A model generated the notes under the pieces. That model saw nothing but the letters and a program-made list of their open reading frames with translations. It was not told the origin of the DNA and ran no database searches. The translations under genes and the position numbers were made by a program. This document shows, one piece after another, positions 25,929 through 36,216 of a stretch of 64,000 nt of DNA. The DNA comes from an uncultured Bacteroides sp. Its GTDB lineage: Bacteria; Bacteroidota; Bacteroidia; Bacteroidales; Bacteroidaceae. Positions within the stretch are counted from its first letter, which is position 1. Every line of letters starts with the position of its first letter. The stretch spans positions 16,083 to 80,082 of the forward strand of contig CAMFND010000150.1 of NCBI GenBank assembly GCA_945965395.1, read 5' to 3'.

Positions 25929-28330
25929 TCAGCCTTCAATACCACTTCCGTTCCTTTCAAGAGAGGAGAAGTCAGTTTCACACGAATCTCACCTTTCTCA
26001 CCTGTAGTCTGGATATAAGCCAGCAAACGTCCATGGAAAGCACGGTGATGATTATCTGTATAATCACTCATATCTCCGTTATTAGAACCTTCCAGTCCCA
26101 ACAAACGTGCCGGACCTTCGATCTGACAGGTAACGTCGTTATCGCCTAATTTTACGATAGTACCTTGTTCATCCACCACTTCGATCGTTACATGTGCAGT
26201 AGCCTTATCCGGTGACAAGACTTCCTTATCCACAGTAGCCCGCAAGGCGTATGGACGTCCTGAGGTCTTGATTACATAAGATGAAAGCACCTTTCCAGTT
26301 GCATCACAACCTTCTGCACGCAATTCTCCATCCTGATAAGGAATATCCCAGTAAATGATACCGCTCTTATCGTCGTAAGGCTTCATCTGGCCCACTTCTT
26401 TTCCGTTCAGCAACAAACGAGCCTGCGGTGCATTGGTATAACAAACCACCCGAATCAACTGGCCCGGTTCGTAGTTCCACAAATCCCATGCATCCATTGA
26501 TACCCAGTCGTGCTTGGGATATGTACCGATGTAAGTCACAGGTTTCTCACTCCAAAGCGAAGCTCGGAAGTATCCGCGTGGTTTGGGGAAACTGCCAAAG
26601 TCCAACAAACCGGTATACAAACCTCTGGAAGGCCATCTGCCTGATTCACCCAAATAGTCCGTACCCGTCCAGAGGAACTGTCCGAAAATAAATTCCTTGT
26701 CGCGTACCGCATGCCAAGCTTCAATTCCCACACCCGTTTCACTACCGTAAATCACACGGTCAGGATAAGTGGCATGGTCTTCGTCATAACGATTTTCCGT
26801 GTAATTATATCCTACTACATCTACGGCTTGAGGATACTCTGTCTGATTCGACATTACCACTCCGGCCAATGCACCGGTAACAGGACGTGAAGTATCTACC
26901 GCACGTACACAGGCAGCCAGACGTTTCGCAATCTTACCGATACGCATGGCATCCGGCGCATCAGGCTTGTATCCTCCAAACATAGGCTGGTTAATGGTTG
27001 TACCATCCAGAACCGGATGAGAATAAGGGTCATTCGGATAGTCTACCTCATTACCGATGCTCCACAAGAATATACAAGGGTGATTCCGGTCACGACGCAC
27101 CATATCCGTCACATCGCGTTCAATCCATTCCTCAAAGAAATCAAACGAGCCGTCATAGCTTGGTTCACCGACATTCCATCCCTTTATCCATTTCCGTTTC
27201 GGGAATTCCCATTCATCCGAAGCCTCATCCATCACCAGGAAGCCCATTCGGTCACATAAATCATACAATACCGGTGCCTGCGGATTATGGCTCATACGGA
27301 TGGCATTCACACCAATCTCTTTCAGGTTTTTCAGACGGCGCTCCCATACTTCAGGAGGAACTACTGCTCCCAGTACACCTGCATCATGATGCAGACATAC
27401 TCCTTTCACCTTCATCCACTTTCCGTTCAGGGCAAATCCTTTATTGGCATCGAACTTCAACGTACGGAGACCTACATTCGTCGAACTGCCATCTATCCGT
27501 TTGCCGTCACAAAGCAGCTCTGTCTTCAGCGTGTACAGATAAGGTGCATCCAGATTCCAGCGGCGAGGTTTCTTCAGCTTCAATGATACTGTTTCTTTCG
27601 CAATGCCCTCAGCTTTATCCGCCACTTTCTTACGGCCCTGTGCTACCAGTGTACCATCTGCATCATAAAGTGCCGCAGAAACCTCCAATGCGCCAGCGGA
27701 CTTCACATGTTTCTCTACTTCCATATCGACTGCCACTACCGCCTGCTTATCGGTCAGCGAAGTAGCGTGCCAACCTATCCCCCATTGTGCAAAATGAATG
27801 TCAGGAGCGGAAATCATCCACACATCCCGGTAAATTCCAGAACCGGTGTACCAGCGTGAATCGGCATAACGGCTATGGTCTATACGAACTGCCAGCACGT
27901 TATCTCCTTCCTTCAGGTAGGGAGTCATGTCATACATAAAAGATATGTATCCGTTCGGCCGTTTACCGAGCAAGTGTCCGTTCAGATAAACTTCGCTGCG
28001 GTTATATGCTCCCTCAAAATAGATGTAATGGCGTGCAGCCTTATCGGTAACCTGAAAATGTTTCCGATACCATCCTATACCACCCGGCAAATAACCGGTA
28101 CAACTTGCCAGTGAAGGAGAAAGCTGTCCTTCTACCGACCAGTCGTGCGGCAAATCCAGCTTTCGCCACTTACTGTCGTTATACGATACAGAAGCGCCCA
28201 AACTATCGTCCGACAAACTGAATAACCAATTCTCATTGAATTTTTTGGCTTCGCCAAAAGATACTTGGGCTTGCACTGAAAAGCATGCAAGCAAAATGAA
28301 TGAACAAAACAAAAATAATCTGTTTCTCAT
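25925..28330 (-). CDS. GH2 glycoside hydrolase, beta-galactosidase-like (start moved to 28330)
   Basis: LWSIGNEVDYPN acid/base; VIYGSETGVG nucleophile region; signal peptide MRNRLFLFCSFILLACFSVQA. Confidence 0.9.
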   Translation of the reverse strand: MRNRLFLFCSFILLACFSVQAQVSFGEAKKFNENWLFSLSDDSLGASVSYNDSKWRKLDLPHDWSVEGQLSPSLASCTGYLPGGIGWYRKHFQVTDKAARHYIYFEGAYNRSEVYLNGHLLGKRPNGYISFMYDMTPYLKEGDNVLAVRIDHSRYADSRWYTGSGIYRDVWMISAPDIHFAQWGIGWHATSLTDKQAVVAVDMEVEKHVKSAGALEVSAALYDADGTLVAQGRKKVADKAEGIAKETVSLKLKKPRRWNLDAPYLYTLKTELLCDGKRIDGSSTNVGLRTLKFDANKGFALNGKWMKVKGVCLHHDAGVLGAVVPPEVWERRLKNLKEIGVNAIRMSHNPQAPVLYDLCDRMGFLVMDEASDEWEFPKRKWIKGWNVGEPSYDGSFDFFEEWIERDVTDMVRRDRNHPCIFLWSIGNEVDYPNDPYSHPVLDGTTINQPMFGGYKPDAPDAMRIGKIAKRLAACVRAVDTSRPVTGALAGVVMSNQTEYPQAVDVVGYNYTENRYDEDHATYPDRVIYGSETGVGIEAWHAVRDKEFIFGQFLWTGTDYLGESGRWPSRGLYTGLLDFGSFPKPRGYFRASLWSEKPVTYIGTYPKHDWVSMDAWDLWNYEPGQLIRVVCYTNAPQARLLLNGKEVGQMKPYDDKSGIIYWDIPYQDGELRAEGCDATGKVLSSYVIKTSGRPYALRATVDKEVLSPDKATAHVTIEVVDEQGTIVKLGDNDVTCQIEGPARLLGLEGSNNGDMSDYTDNHHRAFHGRLLAYIQTTGEKGEIRVKLTSPLLKGTEVVLKAE

Positions 28331-28435
28331 AGAAATATCAATATTAGTCACATAGATTCTATTCACAATAAATATACTACAAATTATTTACTCTATAAAA
28401 TCTACATGCAGAATAAATTACCCTTACATAGAATT

Positions 28436-28465
28436 GGGCTGCACCGCTTTATTACGATGCAGCCC
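28436..28465. terminator. Hairpin between the SusCD-type genes and the GH2 gene
   Basis: GGGCTGCA / TGCAGCCC with 14-nt loop. Confidence 0.55.
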
Positions 28466-28498
28466 TTATTCTCATTTATCAAAAATCAAATCCTATAA

Positions 28499-29377
28499 CT
28501 ACTCCTCTGCATGATCTAAAGATGCCAAAATCAACTTACCTGACACAGAATGTTCTGCCCCTGCAGAATCCTTATATCTAAAGTTAACAGTAAAAGTCTC
28601 TTCTTCTGCATCATAGGTCCCTTCACTCTCTAAAATCTCCATATTCTTCCATCCCTTTATTGTCAATGTATTGTTTTCATTGATACTAAAGGTTACACCT
28701 TCATCATCCACATTGGCAATATTCTCTGCCCCAGAATTATAAATTCGGATAGTATTGGAGTTTACAGCCACAGCAGTTCTCAATAAACTGAAAGGAATTC
28801 CGTCTTTCTCACCTTCATAATTATAGTTTCCAGAATAAGTATTATATGTGGAAACAGATAATAAAACAGTTGTATTCGGTTCCATCAATTGATACTCTGA
28901 ACATGATTTTATTTTCAATGGAATGGTATACAAAGAGTCACAATGCAAGCCCGAGGTTGTAATCTTTACAGGAACTAACGTTTGTGCATGTCCGGCCGGT
29001 ATCACTACCCTCATTGACTCAAACTTATATAAATCGTTCGGCATCGGAGCATATTGAATGTCATTTTCTGATTTATATTTCTTATTATACTCACCAATAG
29101 CTGTCGGATCTTCTTCTAATTCAACAACGACATCTCTATCTGGCAACAACGAACCACTCACATACACAGAAGTTGTTATATCGACTTCTGCTTGAGCAAA
29201 ATCCACTTTTCGAGTTAACATGTGACCTTCTTCTCCACTACCTACAAGATAAACTTGTTTAATATAATGTTCCATTTCAAGCATATCCTGCTCCCTGCAT
29301 CCTACAACAAAAAAGAGAGACAAACATGCAAAATATAAAATAGCTTTTTTCATTTTCATACTTTTAATTTTTACCAA
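28499..29377 (-). CDS. DUF1735/DUF4361-like PUL surface lipoprotein
   Basis: Lipobox FVVGC; position after SusD; DUF1735-like N-terminal half. Confidence 0.7.
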   Translation of the reverse strand: MVKIKSMKMKKAILYFACLSLFFVVGCREQDMLEMEHYIKQVYLVGSGEEGHMLTRKVDFAQAEVDITTSVYVSGSLLPDRDVVVELEEDPTAIGEYNKKYKSENDIQYAPMPNDLYKFESMRVVIPAGHAQTLVPVKITTSGLHCDSLYTIPLKIKSCSEYQLMEPNTTVLLSVSTYNTYSGNYNYEGEKDGIPFSLLRTAVAVNSNTIRIYNSGAENIANVDDEGVTFSINENNTLTIKGWKNMEILESEGTYDAEEETFTVNFRYKDSAGAEHSVSGKLILASLDHAEE

Positions 29378-31359
29378 TTAGGGTTCTGTGTTAATCGTGC
29401 ATTATGATCTAAAGCAGTCTTCGGTATCGGGAAGAAATACATTTTCTGGCTGAATACACGTTTCATAATTGCTTTACTATCAAGAATCGTACGCTTATAA
29501 AAATCAGTTCTCTGAGCAGATCTTACAGAAGTATTATAACCTGTAATTTTCGCATTATAGGCCTCATCAGCATCTCCCCAACGACGTAAATCGTGATAAC
29601 GATAGCCTTCCAAAGCAAACTCAATCTTTCTTTCCATCTTAATAGCCTCTCTCATCTTCTCCACGTCATTCAGTTCTGCATCGGTAATACCAGGCAAACC
29701 TGCTCTGAATCTAATCATATTAAAATATTTTCTCATCTCTTCTACATCCCTAGTAACAGTAATACCTGTTGCTTCATCAGTATAACTACCCTCGAGTTCA
29801 TTCAAAGCTTCCACGTAATTCAACAAAACTTCTGCATATCTAATGATAGCGAAAGTCTTGGCACGGCTTGTACCCTTTATATTATCCTCCTGATGAATAT
29901 ATTTACGACAAGTATACCCAGTATGATTATAATCTTCCGGGAAATTAGGGTTAGGGCCACCGTTTCCATCATAATAATAAGTTACCTCAATATTAGTCAC
30001 ATCATCACTACCTACATAAGCCGTTCCAGGCCACATGCAATGATTATAACCAATCGTCGCATAAAATCTGGCTTCTCTATAGCAATCTACCAGTGCTGAA
30101 TTAGGCGTTACTGTATAACCATCTGATACTTGCCATCCTTCTCCTCCAATACGGTCTCCCGCATGATCAGCCGAAGGATATGGGTACTGTACACTGGAAT
30201 GATCAATTGTATTTCCATCAATCATCTTATAAGAATCAATCAAATCAAGACAGACATTCAGTCCATTACCTCCTCCTAACACATACGGAGTAGCAATCCA
30301 CTGATTGGAGTTGTCATTAGACCCTCTTCCCACCGTCATATTACAATAATAAATGTATTCAGGAACTAATTCCGCATTGATTGATCCGTCGAATAAACTT
30401 TTGTATGACTGATAAGGATCGATATTTCCTGCACCATTAGGGAAATCTGCACTAGGTACCGTAGAAGGAAGAGCTACAGTCTGTTCTGTACGAGCTACAG
30501 TATTCAAGCTATATACGTTCATGTCGATTACACGTTTGGACGCTACTGCAGCCTTCGCCCATTTGCTATTATCGTACGACTGACTGATGAAATTCTTTCC
30601 ATCTTCCGTTTTCCAGTCAGCATAACGTGTATTTCCATTATACCATGGACTGGCTGCATACAAACGTAAGCGTGAAATCATCGCCAAAGCCGCTCCCTTA
30701 GTGGGAATATACTGATAAGCCTGAGTTCTGCTTTCCGGTAACAAACTTGCTGCCTGTTCCATATCATCACAGATATAATCAACGCATTCATCATACGTAT
30801 TTCTAGGATAGGAAGCATCATCCGCTGGAGTATCTACCGCAAACGGAGTATCCGGCACGATAGGTACGGGACCGTATTGTCTTAACAAGCAAAAATAGAA
30901 ATATCCTCTCAAGAAATGTCCACGGCCCGTATAATCTCTCCGTTCCATATCAGACAAATCTTTACACTCACCAATTCTTGAAAGTAAAATATTCGCTTTT
31001 CGGATTCCTTTGTAATAATGTGCCCAATTATTAAAATGCTCACTCTGCGCCGTTTCATTACCCAACATAAAATACATACCGGCATGGCGACCGTCTTGCC
31101 AAGAAGCAAAACACTCATCAGAAGCCAATCCAAACGGGAAAGGAGACTCTGTAAAAAGCCTGCTCTCATCAGGAAGATAAGTGGCAATACCATTAATGTA
31201 TTCGTTTACCAAGACTTTGCTTTGAAAAACAGAATCAATCGTATTTTGGTCATAGAAGTAGGAATCAACATCCAAATATGACTCACATGAGGTCATATTT
31301 GCAGCAACACATGCTCCAATGGTTACAGCTGATAATATATTTTTAATTTTACGTTTCAT
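29371..31359 (-). CDS. SusD/RagB-family nutrient-binding lipoprotein
   Basis: TSCESYLDVD lipoprotein start; RYAEVLLNYVEALNE; EMRKYFNMIRFRAGLPG; MERKIEFALEGYRYHDLRRWGDA. Confidence 0.96.
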   Translation of the reverse strand: MKRKIKNILSAVTIGACVAANMTSCESYLDVDSYFYDQNTIDSVFQSKVLVNEYINGIATYLPDESRLFTESPFPFGLASDECFASWQDGRHAGMYFMLGNETAQSEHFNNWAHYYKGIRKANILLSRIGECKDLSDMERRDYTGRGHFLRGYFYFCLLRQYGPVPIVPDTPFAVDTPADDASYPRNTYDECVDYICDDMEQAASLLPESRTQAYQYIPTKGAALAMISRLRLYAASPWYNGNTRYADWKTEDGKNFISQSYDNSKWAKAAVASKRVIDMNVYSLNTVARTEQTVALPSTVPSADFPNGAGNIDPYQSYKSLFDGSINAELVPEYIYYCNMTVGRGSNDNSNQWIATPYVLGGGNGLNVCLDLIDSYKMIDGNTIDHSSVQYPYPSADHAGDRIGGEGWQVSDGYTVTPNSALVDCYREARFYATIGYNHCMWPGTAYVGSDDVTNIEVTYYYDGNGGPNPNFPEDYNHTGYTCRKYIHQEDNIKGTSRAKTFAIIRYAEVLLNYVEALNELEGSYTDEATGITVTRDVEEMRKYFNMIRFRAGLPGITDAELNDVEKMREAIKMERKIEFALEGYRYHDLRRWGDADEAYNAKITGYNTSVRSAQRTDFYKRTILDSKAIMKRVFSQKMYFFPIPKTALDHNARLTQNPNW

Positions 31360-31365
31360 ATTCTA

Positions 31366-34300
31366 TTAGAATTGTAGGTTTGCTTGTAATGTGAATACTC
31401 TCTGCAAAGGATAAACAGCTCCATTTCCTGAGGCCTGAGCCGGATCCCAAAGTTTGACCTTATCCCAACATGCCAGATTGTCACCAATAAGACTCAATTG
31501 AAAGCCTTGAAGTCCAATCTTCTTCATCTGAGGACAAGTAAAATCATAAGTAATCTGTACATTCTTTAATCTGAGATATCTTCCATCAGCCATCCAGAAT
31601 GTAGAATTACGCTCATTATTTGCATTAGGACCGTATGTCAAACGTGGGAAACGAGCATTAGGATTTTCAGTAGAAGGATCACCTGAATAAGATGCAGGAA
31701 TCCATCTGTTAGAAGGGTCAGCAACAATGCTCAGTACATTTCCTGTCTGCTTTCCGGTGAAAGGATAAAAACCGTTACCACCATACATAAAGTCTACAAT
31801 ACCTACACCCTCAAACAAAGCACTAACCGACAAACGTTTATATTTTAACTCCAATGCAAAACCATATTGAAGTCTCGGAACATTTGAGTTTCCTATCAAC
31901 ACTTCATCGTATTCATCAATTACACCATCACCATTTACATCCTTATATTTAATATCCCCAGGCATTACATCTGCCATGAATGTCTGTTTTGGACTGTTAT
32001 CAATATCTGCCTGATCTTTAAACAAGCCAAGTGCAATTAAGCCTCTTTGGTTTCCATAAGGAGAACCCACCCATGACTGATAAGGATATTTTATTCCACT
32101 CTGTTCGTACTCTGTAAGTTTATTATTTGTATAAGTAAAGTTGGCTCTGGCAGTCAGACTCCAGTCTTTATTAAACTGATGCAAATAAGAGATATTACCA
32201 TCTGCACCCCAACTTTCCATCGCACCTACATTCGCCCATGGCAAAGTTACCAAACCCATTTCATCAGGAATGCTGGCTCTCTGCTGGAAGATACCAGTAC
32301 GGTTTTCATGGAAGAAATCGACTGTCACATCTATCTTTTGTTTAAAGAACTGAGCATCAATACCTATATCAAATTTCTTTGCTTTTTCCCATCTCAAGTT
32401 TTGTGACGCCTCCTGAGATTCTACAATGTTATCGCCACCTCCCCAGATACCAGCACCTGAGCCTTGAGTCATAGTACTCAAAAATGGGAATCGCACACTA
32501 CTATTGATACGGTCATTACCCACAATACCATAAGAAGCCCTGAACTTCCAGAAATCAATAAAGCTTAAATTCTCCTGTACCCATTCATATTGAGTTGGTA
32601 CCCAACCACCAGATATCGCAGGGAATACACCAAACTTCTGACCTTTTGCAAATGCTTCAGAGCCAGTATAACCTAAGTTACCTTCCAGGAAATAAGTATC
32701 TTTAAAAGAATAGGTCGCTCTAGCTGCCAAACCTGTGTAACGTTTTGGAATAGAAGCAATCAATGTCTGTGCTTCACCTGTGACAAAATCATCCATATAA
32801 TACAACAACAAGCCCCCCACTCTGTGTTTTTCATTGAAAACACGATCATAGTTTACACGACCCTCAAAATAGATTTTACGGGTTGTCAGGTTTGAAGATG
32901 AATATACGTCGTCTTTTCTGCTGACCTTTTCAATTAAATCTAATGTTCCATCTTTTTTACGTCCGGTAGCATAATACAATGCAGGAGTCTTTAACTGAGT
33001 CTGATTAAGTAAAGAATAAGTATTAATAGACATCAAAGCCTCTACTTTTAATCCTTTTACCCATTGATCAAAGTCCTGAGTTAGTTTCAATCGCACCGTG
33101 TTAGTCATCTCACTCTTCTTTTTATAACCTGTATAGTTCAATAGTACATACGGATTCTGTTGGTCTGCATTAGCGCCATATGCAGGAAGAGAACCATCTG
33201 AGTAAATAACAGGTACAGTCACAGGAGTCATATTTGCCTGTGCATCCCAAAGTGCCTGGTTATCATCACCATATCCAGGGAAAGAATTAGTTACGATAAT
33301 GGATTCCAATCCCAATTCTACAATAGTAGATTTTGTCAGATTAGCATCTACATTTGCACGGAAATTGTATTTATTGTAGCCTACATTGTTGTCATAATTC
33401 TTGATACCTTTATCTTGCTTATAAATAGCGTCTTTATGCTGAATACCCACACTCATATAATATCTGGCATTACTACCACCACCATTCACACTGATATGAT
33501 GCTGATGATTCCAAACATAATCTTTCAACATAACATCACGCCAGTTTACATTTGGGTACAAATCTGGATCAAGCCCTGTTTGAAATAATTTAAGTTCAGC
33601 TGCATCATATACCGGACGTCCTCCACGTACTACAGATGCTTCGTTCGCCAAATTTGCGTAAGTTAACGCATCTACATACTCTGGTGTTCTTGCAGAATAA
33701 GAAATACCCGCATTACTCTTCACGCTAATTGTCAATTTACCCGATTTACCTCTTTTAGTTGTAACCAGTACCACACCATTGGCACCACGTACACCATATA
33801 CAGCGGTTGCCGATGCATCTTTTAATACAGTAAAACTTTCAATATCTGCCGGATCCAAAGTATTTAAGTCACCCTCAATACCATCAATTAACACCAAAGC
33901 TGAAGCACCAGCACCAAATGTTCCAATACCACGTACCCAAAACTCTGAGAAGTCACTACCCGGCTCACCGCTTCGTGTCACAGCAATAATACCCGGAACA
34001 CGTCCTCCAAGCATGTTACTGACTGATGCAGCAGGAACCTGTAATTCACTACTTTTTACATTTGTAACGGCACCTACGACAGAAATCTTACGCTGAGTTC
34101 CTCGACCGATAACCACCACTTCTTCTGTCTGGTTGATATCTTCTTTGAGTGCAATGGTTTGTCGCGTCATGTCCTTATTGACAACCATCGAGTATTCTTT
34201 AAATCCAATATAGCTAAATACAAGAGTCGTATTACTGGGTACATTTTGCAATACGAAATTACCGTCCAAGTCGGTAATAATACCTTTCGTCGGATCATTC

Positions 34301-34440
34301 TTATATTGAATGGTTACACCCACCAACGGTTCACCCTGTTCAGTCAGTACCACACCCGACACAGTATGACCACCTTGTGCATATACTGACAATACACTAA
34401 TCAGTATGAATGCAAATAACGTTAAAAATCTGTTCTTCAT
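31366..34440 (-). CDS. SusC/RagA-family TonB-linked outer-membrane receptor
   Basis: CarboxypepD-like HTVSGVVLTEQGEPLVGVTI; EVVVIGRGTQRK; plug domain VLKDASATAVYGVRGANGVVLVTTKRGK. Confidence 0.96.
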   Translation of the reverse strand: MKNRFLTLFAFILISVLSVYAQGGHTVSGVVLTEQGEPLVGVTIQYKNDPTKGIITDLDGNFVLQNVPSNTTLVFSYIGFKEYSMVVNKDMTRQTIALKEDINQTEEVVVIGRGTQRKISVVGAVTNVKSSELQVPAASVSNMLGGRVPGIIAVTRSGEPGSDFSEFWVRGIGTFGAGASALVLIDGIEGDLNTLDPADIESFTVLKDASATAVYGVRGANGVVLVTTKRGKSGKLTISVKSNAGISYSARTPEYVDALTYANLANEASVVRGGRPVYDAAELKLFQTGLDPDLYPNVNWRDVMLKDYVWNHQHHISVNGGGSNARYYMSVGIQHKDAIYKQDKGIKNYDNNVGYNKYNFRANVDANLTKSTIVELGLESIIVTNSFPGYGDDNQALWDAQANMTPVTVPVIYSDGSLPAYGANADQQNPYVLLNYTGYKKKSEMTNTVRLKLTQDFDQWVKGLKVEALMSINTYSLLNQTQLKTPALYYATGRKKDGTLDLIEKVSRKDDVYSSSNLTTRKIYFEGRVNYDRVFNEKHRVGGLLLYYMDDFVTGEAQTLIASIPKRYTGLAARATYSFKDTYFLEGNLGYTGSEAFAKGQKFGVFPAISGGWVPTQYEWVQENLSFIDFWKFRASYGIVGNDRINSSVRFPFLSTMTQGSGAGIWGGGDNIVESQEASQNLRWEKAKKFDIGIDAQFFKQKIDVTVDFFHENRTGIFQQRASIPDEMGLVTLPWANVGAMESWGADGNISYLHQFNKDWSLTARANFTYTNNKLTEYEQSGIKYPYQSWVGSPYGNQRGLIALGLFKDQADIDNSPKQTFMADVMPGDIKYKDVNGDGVIDEYDEVLIGNSNVPRLQYGFALELKYKRLSVSALFEGVGIVDFMYGGNGFYPFTGKQTGNVLSIVADPSNRWIPASYSGDPSTENPNARFPRLTYGPNANNERNSTFWMADGRYLRLKNVQITYDFTCPQMKKIGLQGFQLSLIGDNLACWDKVKLWDPAQASGNGAVYPLQRVFTLQANLQF

Positions 34441-34457
34441 TTTATTTGATTTTAAGT

Positions 34458-35768
34458 TTATTCAATAGCAAGTTTACGCACATTATAACCTGCACCTCCG
34501 GCGATGTATAAATTATCCTCAGAATCTACAGCAAGGTCAGTCAAATCACAGAACGACGCCTCCAAAGGAATTCCATCAACTTCGACATCACCCGATTTCT
34601 GTCCTCCTGCAATAGTTGACACATATCCTGAAGGATATGCAATCTTACGGATAGACTGATTTCCGATATTAGCCACATAGATATTGCCCTCACTATCAAT
34701 TGTCAACCCTCTTAACCATTGAAACAAAGCCTCTTTTCTATCACCATCTACATTACCTGGGTGGTTTAAAGCACCTGCATATTCTTCTTGCTGCCATACA
34801 CCACTCTCATCTTTGTAGATTTTCAAAACCGCATGACCAAAATCTTCTGTGGCATAAAAACAATCTTCTACTCGACTGTATGCCAAATAATTCATAGTAC
34901 CTCCATTTAAGTAATTAGACTTTTCGAGCAACTTTTCGACCTTAAGATTTCCATTAGCATCTTTTTCTTTCAGACTCACTCTCACAAATACACCGACGTG
35001 ATTTCTGATATACAGATAATTATCAGTTTTATCCAAAGCACAAGCCCATTGTTCTCCATCTTTCAATTCTTCAATATTCCCCCGAATAAGTTCCGGCCCC
35101 CAGTTATTCGCTCTAGTAAGACGATATATCTTACCAGTATTCCTATATAACTCTACCACATACATAGTATCTCTTTGACTGGTAATAGCTGGTTTACAAG
35201 TACAAAGCCCACTTAAAACAGTAACCACCTGATTATCTGTCTGAGAAATAAGTCGTATTCGCTTTACATGAGTTTCCACAGCCATAATATTATCACCAGC
35301 CACTACACCAATCCCCATCACATCGTTAAATAAAGCTTCCGACAATGTCCCATCCTTATATTCTGATTTCTTATAAGTACCACATATAGTAGAAACTTTC
35401 TGTACCTGATTATACTTAAATGTTTTATCAGTAGTTATTTCTTTACCATCTACTACAACCTTCACAGAATTTTCACCATCTGGTTGTTTGGGTGCCAAGC
35501 AGTAAATCGATGTTCCATTTGTGGATATAATACTCGCTTCTCTCGTATCTGCAAAGAAGACCTTAATCTTAGAAGCATCCGCTCCAAAATTACCTTCTAT
35601 AATCACTTGTTCATTTAACTCACCTTCGGAAGGAATTATACTTTTTATTTCCAAAGGCTTTGACGGATCATAATTGTTTTGTACCTCAGGATACTTTTCA
35701 ATGTTATTACTTGCGCACCCCGAGGTTAAAAGAATGAGCACAAATAATACAAGGCTTAAGTTCTTCAT
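34458..35768 (-). CDS. IPT/TIG-domain lipoprotein with NHL repeats
   Basis: LTSGCASN lipobox; IPSEGELNEQVIIEGNFG; LTIDSEGNIYVANIGNQSIRKI. Confidence 0.88.
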   Translation of the reverse strand: MKNLSLVLFVLILLTSGCASNNIEKYPEVQNNYDPSKPLEIKSIIPSEGELNEQVIIEGNFGADASKIKVFFADTREASIISTNGTSIYCLAPKQPDGENSVKVVVDGKEITTDKTFKYNQVQKVSTICGTYKKSEYKDGTLSEALFNDVMGIGVVAGDNIMAVETHVKRIRLISQTDNQVVTVLSGLCTCKPAITSQRDTMYVVELYRNTGKIYRLTRANNWGPELIRGNIEELKDGEQWACALDKTDNYLYIRNHVGVFVRVSLKEKDANGNLKVEKLLEKSNYLNGGTMNYLAYSRVEDCFYATEDFGHAVLKIYKDESGVWQQEEYAGALNHPGNVDGDRKEALFQWLRGLTIDSEGNIYVANIGNQSIRKIAYPSGYVSTIAGGQKSGDVEVDGIPLEASFCDLTDLAVDSEDNLYIAGGAGYNVRKLAIE

Positions 35769-35894
35769 AAAATTTAATCTTTAAAGTTTCACAAATAGTT
35801 CTTATATCTTAATATAAAACACAATCTATCTTATTTAACAGGGTATCTAATCCTATAAGATTAAATTAGTTTTTATAATTAAAATCAACGAATG

Positions 35895-35902
35895 CAAATA
35901 TA
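35895..35902 (-). promoter_or_regulatory. Candidate -7 element (TATATTTG) for the PUL operon
   Basis: caaatata on + strand, TAnnTTTG on - strand, ~127 nt upstream of the first PUL ATG. Confidence 0.45.
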
Positions 35903-36115
35903 ATAGGATTCATATTGAGAAAAGCTACTTAAATCCATCATTGGAGGGCAATAAATAATGCAATGCATGATTTACTATCCTATAAAAACATCCAAGATAC
36001 CCTAAGCTATTCCACATTACAAAACTTCCTATCAGAAAGAATAGCATACCCCCATACCTGTCTCAGAACCTTATGAAACATGATGGGAAGGAACTGCATT
36101 AAAATAATTTTATAA

Positions 36116-36149
36116 AAATCATGCATTGATAGATTATAAATCATGCATT
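36116..36149 (+). promoter_or_regulatory. Candidate HTCS operator: two AAATCATGCATT direct repeats 22 bp apart; inverted copy at 35962-35973
   Basis: AAATCATGCATT at 36116-36127 and 36138-36149; reverse complement AATGCATGATTT at 35962-35973. Confidence 0.55.
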
Positions 36150-36185
36150 TTAACATTACAGGAAGTATCCTCAAATAAATATTTG

Positions 36186-36193
36186 TATTTTTG
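36186..36193 (+). promoter_or_regulatory. Candidate -7 element (TATTTTTG) for HTCS
   Basis: TAnnTTTG ~23 nt upstream of the HTCS ATG. Confidence 0.5.
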
Positions 36194-36216
36194 AGAAAAC
36201 ATAAAAAGGGAAAAAT

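Noticed and set aside
26998-27765. 255-aa plus-strand ORF antisense to GH2
   Set aside because: His/Ser/Pro-rich shadow ORF.
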